Shown here: positions 8,780 to 17,036 of the stretch, one piece after another
How the letters are laid out: each line of letters opens with the position of its first letter
How positions within the stretch are numbered: position 1 is the stretch's first letter
Origin: Falsigemmobacter faecalis
GTDB taxonomy: Bacteria; Pseudomonadota; Alphaproteobacteria; Rhodobacterales; Rhodobacteraceae
Assembly (NCBI RefSeq): GCF_003863335.1
Contig: NZ_RRAZ01000024.1
Span: 1-56,637, forward strand
DNA length: 56,637 nt
Reading direction: 5' to 3'
The notes under the pieces: generated by a model
The model's input: the letters and a program-made list of their open reading frames with translations, nothing else
Databases searched by the model: none
What the model was told of the DNA's origin: nothing
Translations under genes and position numbers: made by a program

Positions 8780-10300
8780 TCATTCCGCCGCAACCTGGTC
8801 AGACCCCTCCGCAATCTGGGCCGCGGGCAGCCGGACGGGCGTGCCGCGGCTGAACTGCAGCGTGCCGTCATCAATCCGGCCGCGCTTCAGGGTTTTGCGG
8901 TCCCAGAAATAATCCTGCTCATGGATCCAGGGCCAGGCTTTGCCGTGTTTAGGCAGGCGGTGCGCGGCACGCACGACATAGCCCGAGATGAATTTCAGCG
9001 CCGAATTCACATTGGCCACATCGGCCTCATTCGCCGCCGGGACCACCTGGGTATGGCCTTTGCGCTGCATGAAACGCAGCAGGCGGCAGGCATAATCGGC
9101 GACCAGATCCACCTTCAGCGTCCAGGAAGCATTGGTATAGCCGGTGAAATAGACGAGGTTCGGCAGGTTCGAATACATAAAGCCCTTGTAGATCAACAGC
9201 TTTGAGCGATCGACCGCCTGGCCGTCCACCACAATCTCCAGCCCGCCCAGCGATTCCATCACCAATCCGGTGGCGGTGATGATGAGATCGGCCTCCAGAT
9301 GGGTGCCATCGGTCATCTCAACCCCGGTCGGCGTAAAGCGGCGGATCTCGCCGGTGACCATGCTGGCCTTCCCCTCTGAGAGGGTACGGAACATATCGCC
9401 ATCGGGCACCGCGCAGATCCGCTGCTGCCCCGGCAGATAGCGCGGCACGAAATGGGTTTTCCAGTCGTAATCGGGCGGCAGTTCCTTTGCGACCGCGCCG
9501 ATCAGCATTTTCCGCGTGCCCTCAAGATTGGCAACCATGCGTTTACGCCGTTTCGCGCTGCCAAAAATGGTGCGCCAGCGGGTGATCGGATAGGCGAGTT
9601 TCTCGGGCAGCCAGCGCCGCAGGCGGTTGGCAAATTCATCCTCACCCGGGCGCGACACCACATAGGTCGGCGAGCGCTGCACCTGCCAGACATGCGCCGC
9701 CTTCTGCGCAAGGGTCGGGGTCAGCGTCACCGCCGTCGCACCCGAGCCGATCACGATGATCTTTTTGCCACTGTAATCAAGGTCTTCGGGCCAGAACTGC
9801 GGATGGACCAGCTGTCCCTGATAGTCCTCATAACCGGGCCACTCCGGCAGATAGCCCTCATGGTGGCGGTAATAGCCCGCGCAGGAGAAGAGAAAGCGGC
9901 AGGTCAGGCTGCGGATCCCGCCGTCATGAAGCACCTCCAGCCGCCAGATCTGCTCGGCCGAGGACCAGGTGGCGCTTTTGACCTGGTGATCAAAACGGAT
10001 CATCTGCGTGAGGTGATTTTCCTCGGCCGTCTCGCGGATGTAGTTCAGAATCGCGCCGCCGTCGGCGATGGCCCGGGCATTGGTCCAGGGCTTGAAGGCA
10101 TAGCCCATGGTATGCATGTCACTATCCGAGCGGATGCCGGGGTAGCGGAAAAGATCCCAGGTCCCGCCGATGCGCGGCTTGCTCTCCAGAATGGCAAAGC
10201 GCTGATCGGGGCAGCGGGTTTTCAGATAGCGGGCCACCCCGATCCCAGACAGACCCGCACCGATAATCAGCACATCAAACTCCGGTTGCGTCATGGCCAT
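8780..10300 (-). CDS. EthA-like Baeyer-Villiger flavin monooxygenase
   Basis: This 506-residue flavoprotein has an N-terminal FAD-binding GAGLSG (14-19). It carries the EthA-type block GGTWDLFRYPGIRSDSDMHT, a BVMO fingerprint variant YQGQLVHPQFWP near residue 160, and a second dinucleotide motif, GSGATA, for NADPH. The family inserts one oxygen atom into ketones, giving esters or lactones, or oxidises sulfides. The frame extends 16 codons upstream of the chosen ATG at 10300. That start has AGGAGG in front and no conserved sequence is lost. The gene is divergent from an alpha/beta hydrolase across 141 bases. The pairing suggests ketone to ester/lactone followed by hydrolysis. It ends nine bases from the TetR stop, tail to tail. 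The substrate is unknown. Confidence 0.9.
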   Translation of the reverse strand: MAMTQPEFDVLIIGAGLSGIGVARYLKTRCPDQRFAILESKPRIGGTWDLFRYPGIRSDSDMHTMGYAFKPWTNARAIADGGAILNYIRETAEENHLTQMIRFDHQVKSATWSSAEQIWRLEVLHDGGIRSLTCRFLFSCAGYYRHHEGYLPEWPGYEDYQGQLVHPQFWPEDLDYSGKKIIVIGSGATAVTLTPTLAQKAAHVWQVQRSPTYVVSRPGEDEFANRLRRWLPEKLAYPITRWRTIFGSAKRRKRMVANLEGTRKMLIGAVAKELPPDYDWKTHFVPRYLPGQQRICAVPDGDMFRTLSEGKASMVTGEIRRFTPTGVEMTDGTHLEADLIITATGLVMESLGGLEIVVDGQAVDRSKLLIYKGFMYSNLPNLVYFTGYTNASWTLKVDLVADYACRLLRFMQRKGHTQVVPAANEADVANVNSALKFISGYVVRAAHRLPKHGKAWPWIHEQDYFWDRKTLKRGRIDDGTLQFSRGTPVRLPAAQIAEGSDQVAAE

Positions 10301-10336
10301 CCCTCTCACTCCTCCTGCTTTCTCTCTGGCTAGCAA

Positions 10337-10364
10337 AAACATACTCATCTTTCAAATAGTGTTT
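10337..10364. promoter_or_regulatory. Candidate operator dyad between BVMO and hydrolase
   Basis: The divergent promoter region 10301-10441 contains AAACATACT and, 28 bases end to end, its partial mirror AGTGTTT. The half-site AAACACT is also the left arm of the dyad at 39398-39422, in the divergent region of the second BVMO module. This suggests a shared TetR-type binding motif. The symmetry is imperfect, so the call is tentative. Confidence 0.28.
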
Positions 10365-10441
10365 GTCCAGAGCGCAGAAAATCGTTTCACTGTGTCGGAA
10401 CGCAACCGGGCACTGCCCGGAATTTAAGAAGGAGATCCCCC

Positions 10442-11332
10442 ATGCAAAGACTGAAGACCGCAGGTCTGACCCTGTGCCACGACATCGAAGGCGAAGGAAA
10501 TCCCACTGATCTGCTGCTGATAAGCGGAATTGGCACCCAGATGTTGTGGTGGAAAGACAGCTTCGTGAAGACGCTTGCAGGCCGCGGATTCCGGGTGATC
10601 CGCCTGGACAACCGCGACACCGGGCTCTCGGACGGTTTTGAGCAAAGTGGCATACCTGATATTCAGTCAATGATGGCAGACCGCGCGGCAGGGCGTGGAT
10701 TGACGCCGCCCTACCGACTGGAGGATATGGCCGATGACTGCGCCGATCTGCTGAGCGCGCTTGGGGTTAAAGCCGCCCATGTCGCCGGCGGCTCCATGGG
10801 CGGGATGATCGCGCAGCTTCTGGCGATCCGGCATCCCAACCGGGTTTTGTCGCTGACCTCCATCATGTCGGGGACCGGAAATCCCGCGCTGCCTGGTGCC
10901 ACCCCGCAGGCGCAGGCCGTTTTGCTGCGCCCGCGCCTTTCCCCCGAGACCGACCGCGAGGGCTGGCTTGACGCCTCGGTCTCCGGCGCCCTTATTCTGG
11001 GCAGCCCCGGCTATCCCGAGGATCCCGCCGATCTGCGCAGGGCGTCGGAGGCCTCGTTGGACCGTGCCTACCGGCCCAGCGGCTTTCTGCGCCATTATGC
11101 GGCCGTCATGGCGGCCCCGGATCGCCGCCCGCTGCTGAACGACCTGCGCCTGCCCGTCACCGTGATCCATGGCGCCGAGGATCCCCTGGTCCGCCCGGAG
11201 GGCGGCCGCGATACCGCCGCGGCGATCCCGGGCGCGCAGTATCACGAAATCCCCGGCATGGGGCATAACATCCCGCCCGCCCTTGAGGCGCAGATCGCGG
11301 ATCTGATCGCCCAAACCGCCGCCCGCGCCTGA
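10442..11332 (+). CDS. Alpha/beta-fold hydrolase (esterase/lactonase-like)
   Basis: The 296-residue protein has the alpha/beta-hydrolase nucleophile elbow GGSMGG with Ser118. An acid residue follows in HGAEDPLV near residue 243, and the catalytic histidine lies in GMGHNIPP near residue 278. The N-terminal segment DNRDTGLSDG is typical of the epoxide-hydrolase/haloperoxidase-like branch of cytoplasmic hydrolases. The start has AAGAAGGAGA ten bases upstream. It is transcribed divergently from the EthA-like monooxygenase. I infer that it opens the ester or lactone made by that enzyme. It ends just before a symmetric hairpin that separates it from the ABC transporter operon on the opposite strand. 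Confidence 0.88.
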   Translation: MQRLKTAGLTLCHDIEGEGNPTDLLLISGIGTQMLWWKDSFVKTLAGRGFRVIRLDNRDTGLSDGFEQSGIPDIQSMMADRAAGRGLTPPYRLEDMADDCADLLSALGVKAAHVAGGSMGGMIAQLLAIRHPNRVLSLTSIMSGTGNPALPGATPQAQAVLLRPRLSPETDREGWLDASVSGALILGSPGYPEDPADLRRASEASLDRAYRPSGFLRHYAAVMAAPDRRPLLNDLRLPVTVIHGAEDPLVRPEGGRDTAAAIPGAQYHEIPGMGHNIPPALEAQIADLIAQTAARA

Positions 11333-11340
11333 GCGCCCTG

Positions 11341-11364
11341 CCCTGCCCGGACCACCGGGCAGGG
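11341..11364. terminator. Bidirectional terminator hairpin
   Basis: A perfect 10-bp stem, CCCTGCCCGG / CCGGGCAGGG, with loop ACCA sits between the convergent stops of the hydrolase (11332) and the ABC ATPase (11366). There is no clear T-run, so termination may depend on the stem alone. Confidence 0.65.
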
Positions 11365-11365
11365 A

Positions 11366-12346
11366 TCAGAGCGGGTGATGGCAGGCGACCATCCGCCCCG
11401 CCGAGAGCGGGCGCATCTGCGGCACCTCTGCCGCGCAGCGCGGCGAGGCCAGCGGGCAGCGGGTGCGAAACCGACAGCCCGAGGGCGGGTTCAGCGGCGA
11501 GGGCAGCTCCCCCGGCACCAGCTGCGGCGCGCCTCTGGCATAATCCGGATCAGGCCGCGGCACCGCCGCCAGCAGCGCCCGGGTGTAGGGATGCGCAGGC
11601 CGCGCATAAAGCGAGGCGGACTCCGAGAGTTCGCACATCGCACCGAGATACATCACCGCGACCCGGTCCGAGACATGCCGCACCACCGCCAGATCATGGC
11701 TGATGAACAGCATCGTAAGGCCAAATTCCGCCCGGATCTCTTCCAGCAGGTTCAGGATCTGCGCCTGCACCGAGACATCCAGCGCCGAGACCGCCTCATC
11801 ACAGACCAGAAGCTCGGGCCGCAGGATCAGCGCCCGCGCGATCGAGATGCGCTGACACTGCCCGCCGGAAAACTCATGCGGCCTGCGGTCCAGCGCCTGG
11901 GTGCCGTGCAGCCCCACACGGTCGAGCATGGCGATCAGACGCGCCTCCCGCGCGGCGCGCGGCTCGCGGATCCCGGCAATCTCCAGCGGTGCGGAGAGGA
12001 TCTGCCGGATCGTATGGCGGGGGTTCAGCGCGGCAACCGGGTCCTGAAAGACGATCTGAAACCGCGCCCGGGCCTGCTGCAGCGCGCGGCCGCGCAGCGC
12101 GGTCAGATCGGTGCCACCCAGCCGTACCTGCCCGGCCGAGGGGCGGGGCAGCTGCATAATGGCACGCGCGGCTGAGGATTTTCCGCAGCCGGATTCGCCC
12201 ACCAGCCCCAGGGTCTCGCCCCGGTGCAGGGTGAAGCTGAGCCCTGCCACCGCCTGCAGGCTGCGACCCCGGCCAAGGGAATAACTGACCGTCAGATTGT
12301 CGACATCAAGAAAAGGATCGGCGGGCGGGCGGGTCTGGGCATTCAT
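11366..12346 (-). CDS. Dpp/Opp-type ABC transporter ATP-binding protein (DppF-like)
   Basis: This 326-residue ATPase has Walker A GESGCGKSS near residue 53. The Q-loop is in QIVFQDPVAALNPRHTI, the signature is FSGGQCQRISIARAL, Walker B is LLVCDEAVSALDVSVQ, and the switch histidine is in FISHDL. The C-terminal extension, with CRFRTRCPLASPRC and a final ACHHPL, is the oligopeptide/dipeptide ATPase C-terminal region. It energises import by the DppBC-like permeases encoded upstream. It is the last gene of a minus-strand operon (binding protein, two permeases, two ATPases). Only 13 bases separate it from the DppD-like gene. The context with ligase and beta-oxidation genes suggests the importer may serve a carboxylated or other organic solute rather than peptides. 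Confidence 0.93.
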   Translation of the reverse strand: MNAQTRPPADPFLDVDNLTVSYSLGRGRSLQAVAGLSFTLHRGETLGLVGESGCGKSSAARAIMQLPRPSAGQVRLGGTDLTALRGRALQQARARFQIVFQDPVAALNPRHTIRQILSAPLEIAGIREPRAAREARLIAMLDRVGLHGTQALDRRPHEFSGGQCQRISIARALILRPELLVCDEAVSALDVSVQAQILNLLEEIRAEFGLTMLFISHDLAVVRHVSDRVAVMYLGAMCELSESASLYARPAHPYTRALLAAVPRPDPDYARGAPQLVPGELPSPLNPPSGCRFRTRCPLASPRCAAEVPQMRPLSAGRMVACHHPL

Positions 12347-12359
12347 CGGTTCTGTCCCG

Positions 12360-13337
12360 TCATCTCAGAGGGTGCCAGCAGGCAAAGCTGTGAACTCCGT
12401 CGCCCTGAAGGGGCGGCGCATCGGCGCGGCAGCGCGCGGTGGCAAAGCGGCAGCGCGGCTCAAAGCTGCATCCGGGCGGCGGCTCCACCAGATCGGGGGG
12501 CCGCCCGCCAATGGCCTCCAGCCTGCCATGGGCGGGGGCGGAAAGCTGCGGGATGGAGTCGAGAAGCGCGCGGGTATAGGGCATCCGCGTCTGCGCAAAA
12601 AGCGGGCGCACCGGCGCGCGCTCAACGATGCGACCGGCATACATCACCGCCACCTCATCGGCATGGCCGGCCACGATCCCCATGTCATGGGTGATCAGGA
12701 TCATCGACATCTGCCGCTCGCGCACTTCGCGGCGCAAAAGATCAAGGATCTCGGCCTGGACCGTTACATCCAGCGCCGTTGTCGGCTCATCCGCGATCAG
12801 CAGATCCGGCTCACAGGCCAGCGCAATGGCAATGGCCACACGCTGGCGCATGCCCCCGGAGAGCTGATGCGGATAGCGGTCAAGCTGCAGCCCGGGCTCG
12901 GGCAGACCGACCGAGCGCAGAAGCTCTGCCGCGCGGGCGCGGGCGGCAGCTTTGGCAAGCCCCATGTGAAAGACCAGCACTTCGACGATCTGCGCCCCGA
13001 TGCTCAGCGTGGGGTTCAGCGAGGTCATCGGATCCTGAAAAATCATCGAGGCCCGGCGCCCGCGCAGGCGACGCAGCTGACGCTCGGGCAGGCGCGTGAG
13101 GTCCTGACCGTTCAGCAGCACCTGCGCCGTGGCAGAGGTCTCTGCCCCCCGGGGCAGCAGCCCCAGAATGCTGCGCGAGAGCACCGATTTACCGCTGCCG
13201 GATTCGCCGACGATGGCGAGGATCTGTCCGCGCTCCAGCCGGAAGGAGACGCCATCGACGGCCTGAAGCATACCGCGTGCGGTGACAAAGGCGGTGCGCA
13301 GATCCTGCACTTCAAGGACCGGGGTTTGCAGGGTCAT
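12360..13337 (-). CDS. Dpp/Opp-type ABC transporter ATP-binding protein (DppD-like)
   Basis: This 325-residue partner ATPase has Walker [10 protein letters not shown] and the Q-loop region [17 protein letters not shown]. The signature is [15 protein letters not shown], Walker B is [14 protein letters not shown], and the H-loop is LITHDMGI. A cysteine-containing C-terminal tail ([14 protein letters not shown]) is typical of peptide-type ATPases. Its ATG overlaps the permease stop by one base (TGATG), indicating translational coupling. It pairs with the DppF-like protein to form the heterodimeric nucleotide-binding part of the importer. Confidence 0.93.
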   Translation of the reverse strand: MTLQTPVLEVQDLRTAFVTARGMLQAVDGVSFRLERGQILAIVGESGSGKSVLSRSILGLLPRGAETSATAQVLLNGQDLTRLPERQLRRLRGRRASMIFQDPMTSLNPTLSIGAQIVEVLVFHMGLAKAAARARAAELLRSVGLPEPGLQLDRYPHQLSGGMRQRVAIAIALACEPDLLIADEPTTALDVTVQAEILDLLRREVRERQMSMILITHDMGIVAGHADEVAVMYAGRIVERAPVRPLFAQTRMPYTRALLDSIPQLSAPAHGRLEAIGGRPPDLVEPPPGCSFEPRCRFATARCRADAPPLQGDGVHSFACWHPLR

Positions 13338-14272
13338 CAGATCGCTCCGCCACGACCGCCTGAGACGCGCCGGCGCATGGCATCTCCTGCGAGGTTGAAA
13401 CTCAGCACGGTGAGAAACATCACCGCCGTCGGGATCAGGCTGATATGGGGGGCAGCCTCAAGATATTCGCGCCCCTCTGAGATCATGCCACCCCAGCTTG
13501 GGGTCGGGGCCTGGACCGAAAGCCCCAGAAAGCTGAGCGAGCCCTCGACCACGATCGCGATGGGAATGTCGATCATCACAAAGGCCAGCAGCGGCCAGAT
13601 GATATTGGGAAAGACCTCGCGGGTGATGATGCGGAAATCCGAAGCCCCGAGGGCGCGGGCGGCCAGAACATACTCCCGCCCCGTGCAACTAAGGGTCGCG
13701 GCCCGGGTGATCCGCGCAGCCGAAGGGATGAACAACAGCCCCAGCGACAGGCAGACCATAAAGAGGCTACCGCCATAAAGCACCGAGAAAAGCAGCAGGA
13801 TCACCAGCCCCGGAATGGCCAGCCAGCTGTCAATCACAATGCCGATCACCTCATCAATCCAGCCACGGTAATAGCCCGCCGCAAGGCCAAGGATCAGCCC
13901 CAGCCCCACGCCGATCACCGGCGCGGTAATCCCCACCGTCAGCGAGACCCGCGCGCCATGGATCACCCGCGACAGCACATCGCGCCCCAGAGGATCGGTG
14001 CCAAGCAGATGCCCCCCGGTCCCCGGCGGGGCTTTCAGCGCCATCCAGTCGGATTGATCGGGGGCGGCAAGGCCCAGCACATCCGCAAAGACCGCCGCCA
14101 GAGTGACCAGCGCCAGCCAGGCCAGCGAGATCCAGAACACCGGACCCACCCGGCGCGCCTTTTGATGGGCGGCCGCCGCGCGGGCATTGCGGGCCGCCCG
14201 ATCCATGGGGGCGGCGGTGCCGGAGGGGGCAGCAGGTCGCGGGGCCCTCTCAGCCCGTGAGAGATCAGCCAT
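13337..14272 (-). CDS. ABC transporter permease (DppC-like)
   Basis: This 311-residue inner-membrane protein has a hydrophilic N-terminus and a first membrane segment near residues 50-70. It carries the DppC signature LLGTDPLGRDVLSRVIHGAR, several hydrophobic helices, and the EAA-like cytoplasmic loop AARALGASDFRIITREVFPN near the C-terminal half. I chose ATG at 14272. It overlaps the upstream permease stop by eight bases, whereas the longer frame would begin well inside that gene. It forms the translocation pore with the DppB-like protein. Confidence 0.92.
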   Translation of the reverse strand: MADLSRAERAPRPAAPSGTAAPMDRAARNARAAAAHQKARRVGPVFWISLAWLALVTLAAVFADVLGLAAPDQSDWMALKAPPGTGGHLLGTDPLGRDVLSRVIHGARVSLTVGITAPVIGVGLGLILGLAAGYYRGWIDEVIGIVIDSWLAIPGLVILLLFSVLYGGSLFMVCLSLGLLFIPSAARITRAATLSCTGREYVLAARALGASDFRIITREVFPNIIWPLLAFVMIDIPIAIVVEGSLSFLGLSVQAPTPSWGGMISEGREYLEAAPHISLIPTAVMFLTVLSFNLAGDAMRRRVSGGRGGAI

Positions 14273-15218
14273 GACTGCGGGCCTCCCGAACCCGGGGGTC
14301 GAGCCAGGCATAGGCCAGATCGACAAGGAAATTCACCGCCACATAGGTCAGCGCAAAGAAAGTCACGCAGCCCTGGATGACGACCAGATCGCGGGTATAA
14401 ACCGCATGGACCAGCAGCCGCCCGATGCCGGGAATGCCGAAAATCTGCTCCAGAATAATGGCTCCGCCCAATAGCCGCGCCACCTGCAGGCCCAGAATGG
14501 TGATGGTGGAAAACCCCGAGGGCCGCAGCGCATGAACCAGCAGAATGCGCAGTGTTCCCATGCCCTTGGCGCGGGCCAGCGAGATGTAATTTTCCTGCAG
14601 CGTGCTGATCATCTCAGCCCGCAGGGTACGCATCAGCGCGGTCCATTCCACCAGCGCAAGACTGAGCGCGGGCAGGATCATCGGCTTCAGATTGGCCCAG
14701 AGACCCGCACTCATCGGCTCATAGCCGGTGGCCGGAAGCCAGCCGAGATGCAGCGAGACATAATAAATCAGCAGGATCGCCGTCATAAAGCCCGGCATCG
14801 AGACGCAGGCGAAGCCCACCGCCGTCAATGCCCGGTCGGCCGGACCATCGGGGCGCCAGGCCCCGATAATCCCCGCCGGAATGGCGAGTGTCAGCGCCAT
14901 GATCTGCGCCATGACCATCAGCTGCATCGAGACCGGCACGCGCTCAACCAGCGCGTCCCAGACGCTTTCTCCGGTCAGCAGCGAGGTGCCCCAGTCGCCC
15001 TGGATCAGACCCGCCACCCAGGAGAGATAGCGCAGGATAACGGGGCTGTTGAGCCCCAGATCCTCGCGGATCGCTTCAATCTCTTCGGGCGACGCATCCA
15101 TGCCGCCGATCTGATAGGCCGCATCACCCGGCAGAACACTGACCAGAAGAAAGGTCGAAAACGTCACCACCAGCAGAACAATCAGCAGGCGCTGCAGCCT
15201 GCGCATCAGATAAGGCAA
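14265..15218 (-). CDS. ABC transporter permease (DppB-like)
   Basis: This 317-residue inner-membrane permease has a first helix immediately at the N-terminus (RRLQRLLIVLLVVTFSTFLL) and the family hallmark VLPGDAAYQIGG in the following loop. The EAA-type loop is SLARAKGMGTLRILLVHALRP, followed by EQIFGIPGIGRLLVHAVYTRD near the end. Translation probably starts at TTG (15218), which follows GAGAGGGGAC at normal spacing; the next ATG is only four codons in. It is the first permease behind the binding-protein gene of the operon. Confidence 0.92.
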   Translation of the reverse strand: MPYLMRRLQRLLIVLLVVTFSTFLLVSVLPGDAAYQIGGMDASPEEIEAIREDLGLNSPVILRYLSWVAGLIQGDWGTSLLTGESVWDALVERVPVSMQLMVMAQIMALTLAIPAGIIGAWRPDGPADRALTAVGFACVSMPGFMTAILLIYYVSLHLGWLPATGYEPMSAGLWANLKPMILPALSLALVEWTALMRTLRAEMISTLQENYISLARAKGMGTLRILLVHALRPSGFSTITILGLQVARLLGGAIILEQIFGIPGIGRLLVHAVYTRDLVVIQGCVTFFALTYVAVNFLVDLAYAWLDPRVREARSHG

Positions 15219-15252
15219 AAGCGTCCCCTCTCCTGCAGCCCGTAAGCGCCGG

Positions 15253-16773
15253 TCAATCGGCCACGCGGATGCGCGTCACATCCACGATCCCGCGCCAGGG
15301 TTTCGGCATCTCGGTGACCCGCGGGTTGGTGAACACGTGATAGCGCCCGCCACCGCGGTACATCACCGCCACTTCCTCATTCATCCCCGCCACCACCTCG
15401 CATTGCAGCTTCAGGCTGTCTTCGCGGGTGGAGGCCAGACGCATCTTCTCGGCCAGGGCATCAAGCTCCGGGTTTGAGACGCCGCTGAGATTGGTCGTCG
15501 AGCCGGAATGGATCGCCGAGAACAGCTGCGGGGCCATGTCGGCACTGTCCGGGAAGCGCCAGCCGATGATGTCATAGTCATGGGTGTAATAGCGCCGCAT
15601 CAGCGTGGACTGATCGACCGGCTCCAGCACCACCTGAACGCCGACCTGCCTGAGCATCTGCTGCATCAGCTCGCCCAGCTCGCGCCCGCGGGAGGTGGCG
15701 GTATGAACGAAATTCAGCGGCGCCACGGCACCGACCTCCGCCAGCAGCTCTTTGGCCTTTGCCGGGTCATAGGCGCGGTAATTATCGGGCCCGCAGTCCA
15801 CATTGGTGCCCAGAGGATGCGAGACCACCGGGCGGGTATTCTGCCACGAGACCTGCACCAGAGCCGCCTGGTTCCAGGCATGAGCCACGGCCGCGCGCAC
15901 CCGCTTGTCCGACAGAGGCGCTTTGCGCGCGTTCAGGATAATCGTCTCGGCCCCGGCGCCGTCGATGATATGGGGCTTCAGACCCGGGTCCTTCAGCGCG
16001 TCATGGATGGTCTGCCCGCGATCGGTCCAGAGCACATCAATATCGCCCGATTTCAGCGAGGCATAGCGGGTCTGCGTGTCCGGCAGAAAGCGGAAGACAA
16101 CCTGATCCAGCGTGATCTCATCTGAGGCCCAGTAATCCTCAAACCGCTCAGCCACGATCCGGTCCCCCGAACTCCAGCGCGCCATGCGGAAGGGTCCGGT
16201 GCCGATGGGATTGCGGTTCTGCGTCCCCGCGTCCACGGCTTTATGCGACGGGATCGGCCCGCTCATCCCCGTGCTCGCCAGCATCAGCGGCAGCGCGGGC
16301 CAGGGGTGTTTGAGATGAAATTCCACAACATGCGGATCAATCTCGACAACCTTGCTGATCGCCGAAAGCGTGCTGCGCGCCGCCGCCTTCTGCGCCGGAT
16401 CGAGCGTGCGGTTGAAGTGATGCGCGACATCCGTGGCGGTGAAATCAGAGCCGTCGTGGAATTTCACGCCCGGGCGGAGTGTGAACGTCCAGACGGTCTG
16501 ATCGTCACTTACGCTCCACTCCGTCGCCAGCAGCGGGCGGAATTCACCGGTCTCATAATCATACTTCAGAAGCGGCTCCTGAATCGCCCGCATGGTGATC
16601 TCACCTGCCGGATCAAGCGAGCCCCCCTGCACGGTATCAAAGCCGCGCAGTTCAGATTCCAGCCCGACCGCCACGCTTCCCGCCGCAGCGGCTGAGGCGG
16701 CGCTCAGAATGGTTGTCGCCAGCAGCGCGGCCACAGGCCGACACCACATCCGCCATGCAGGATGCCCGGACAT
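15253..16773 (-). CDS. ABC transporter solute-binding protein, peptide/opine family (SBP_bac_5)
   Basis: This 506-residue secreted protein has a Sec-type signal peptide: positively charged N-region, hydrophobic core VAALLATTILSAASAAAA, cleavage near residue 31. The mature part carries the family-5 pattern TEWSVSDDQTVWTFTLRPGVKFHDGSDFTATD, plus NPIGTGPFRMARW. It would bind the solute in the periplasm and deliver it to the permeases encoded downstream. A strong GGGAGGAG ribosome-binding site lies seven bases before the ATG. Upstream is a 263-base AT-richer gap to the acyl-CoA ligase on the same strand. That gap may hold the operon promoter; I see no definite -35/-10 pair in it. Cluster-C family proteins transport peptides, opines, sugars and various organic acids, so the substrate is open. 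Confidence 0.92.
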   Translation of the reverse strand: MSGHPAWRMWCRPVAALLATTILSAASAAAAGSVAVGLESELRGFDTVQGGSLDPAGEITMRAIQEPLLKYDYETGEFRPLLATEWSVSDDQTVWTFTLRPGVKFHDGSDFTATDVAHHFNRTLDPAQKAAARSTLSAISKVVEIDPHVVEFHLKHPWPALPLMLASTGMSGPIPSHKAVDAGTQNRNPIGTGPFRMARWSSGDRIVAERFEDYWASDEITLDQVVFRFLPDTQTRYASLKSGDIDVLWTDRGQTIHDALKDPGLKPHIIDGAGAETIILNARKAPLSDKRVRAAVAHAWNQAALVQVSWQNTRPVVSHPLGTNVDCGPDNYRAYDPAKAKELLAEVGAVAPLNFVHTATSRGRELGELMQQMLRQVGVQVVLEPVDQSTLMRRYYTHDYDIIGWRFPDSADMAPQLFSAIHSGSTTNLSGVSNPELDALAEKMRLASTREDSLKLQCEVVAGMNEEVAVMYRGGGRYHVFTNPRVTEMPKPWRGIVDVTRIRVAD

Positions 16774-17036
16774 TGAATACTCCTCCCAAAGTAACCCGAC
16801 TCTTCCACCGGGCAGGTATGAGACTATGCGATATGGCGCGAATTGCTATACCCAATACTCAAAAAATTAACTTCCGCTTCAGAATTTTCCGTATGTGACC
16901 TGTCTGATTTAAATAACTCAACGGATTACCCTGTGGCGCGTGACATACTGATAACTCAAAGCCAGATCCGACCGGTCGCCGCATACCCAGGTCGTGACCG
17001 CGCCCGCTCCCCCTTATCGGCAAAGCGGGCGCCACC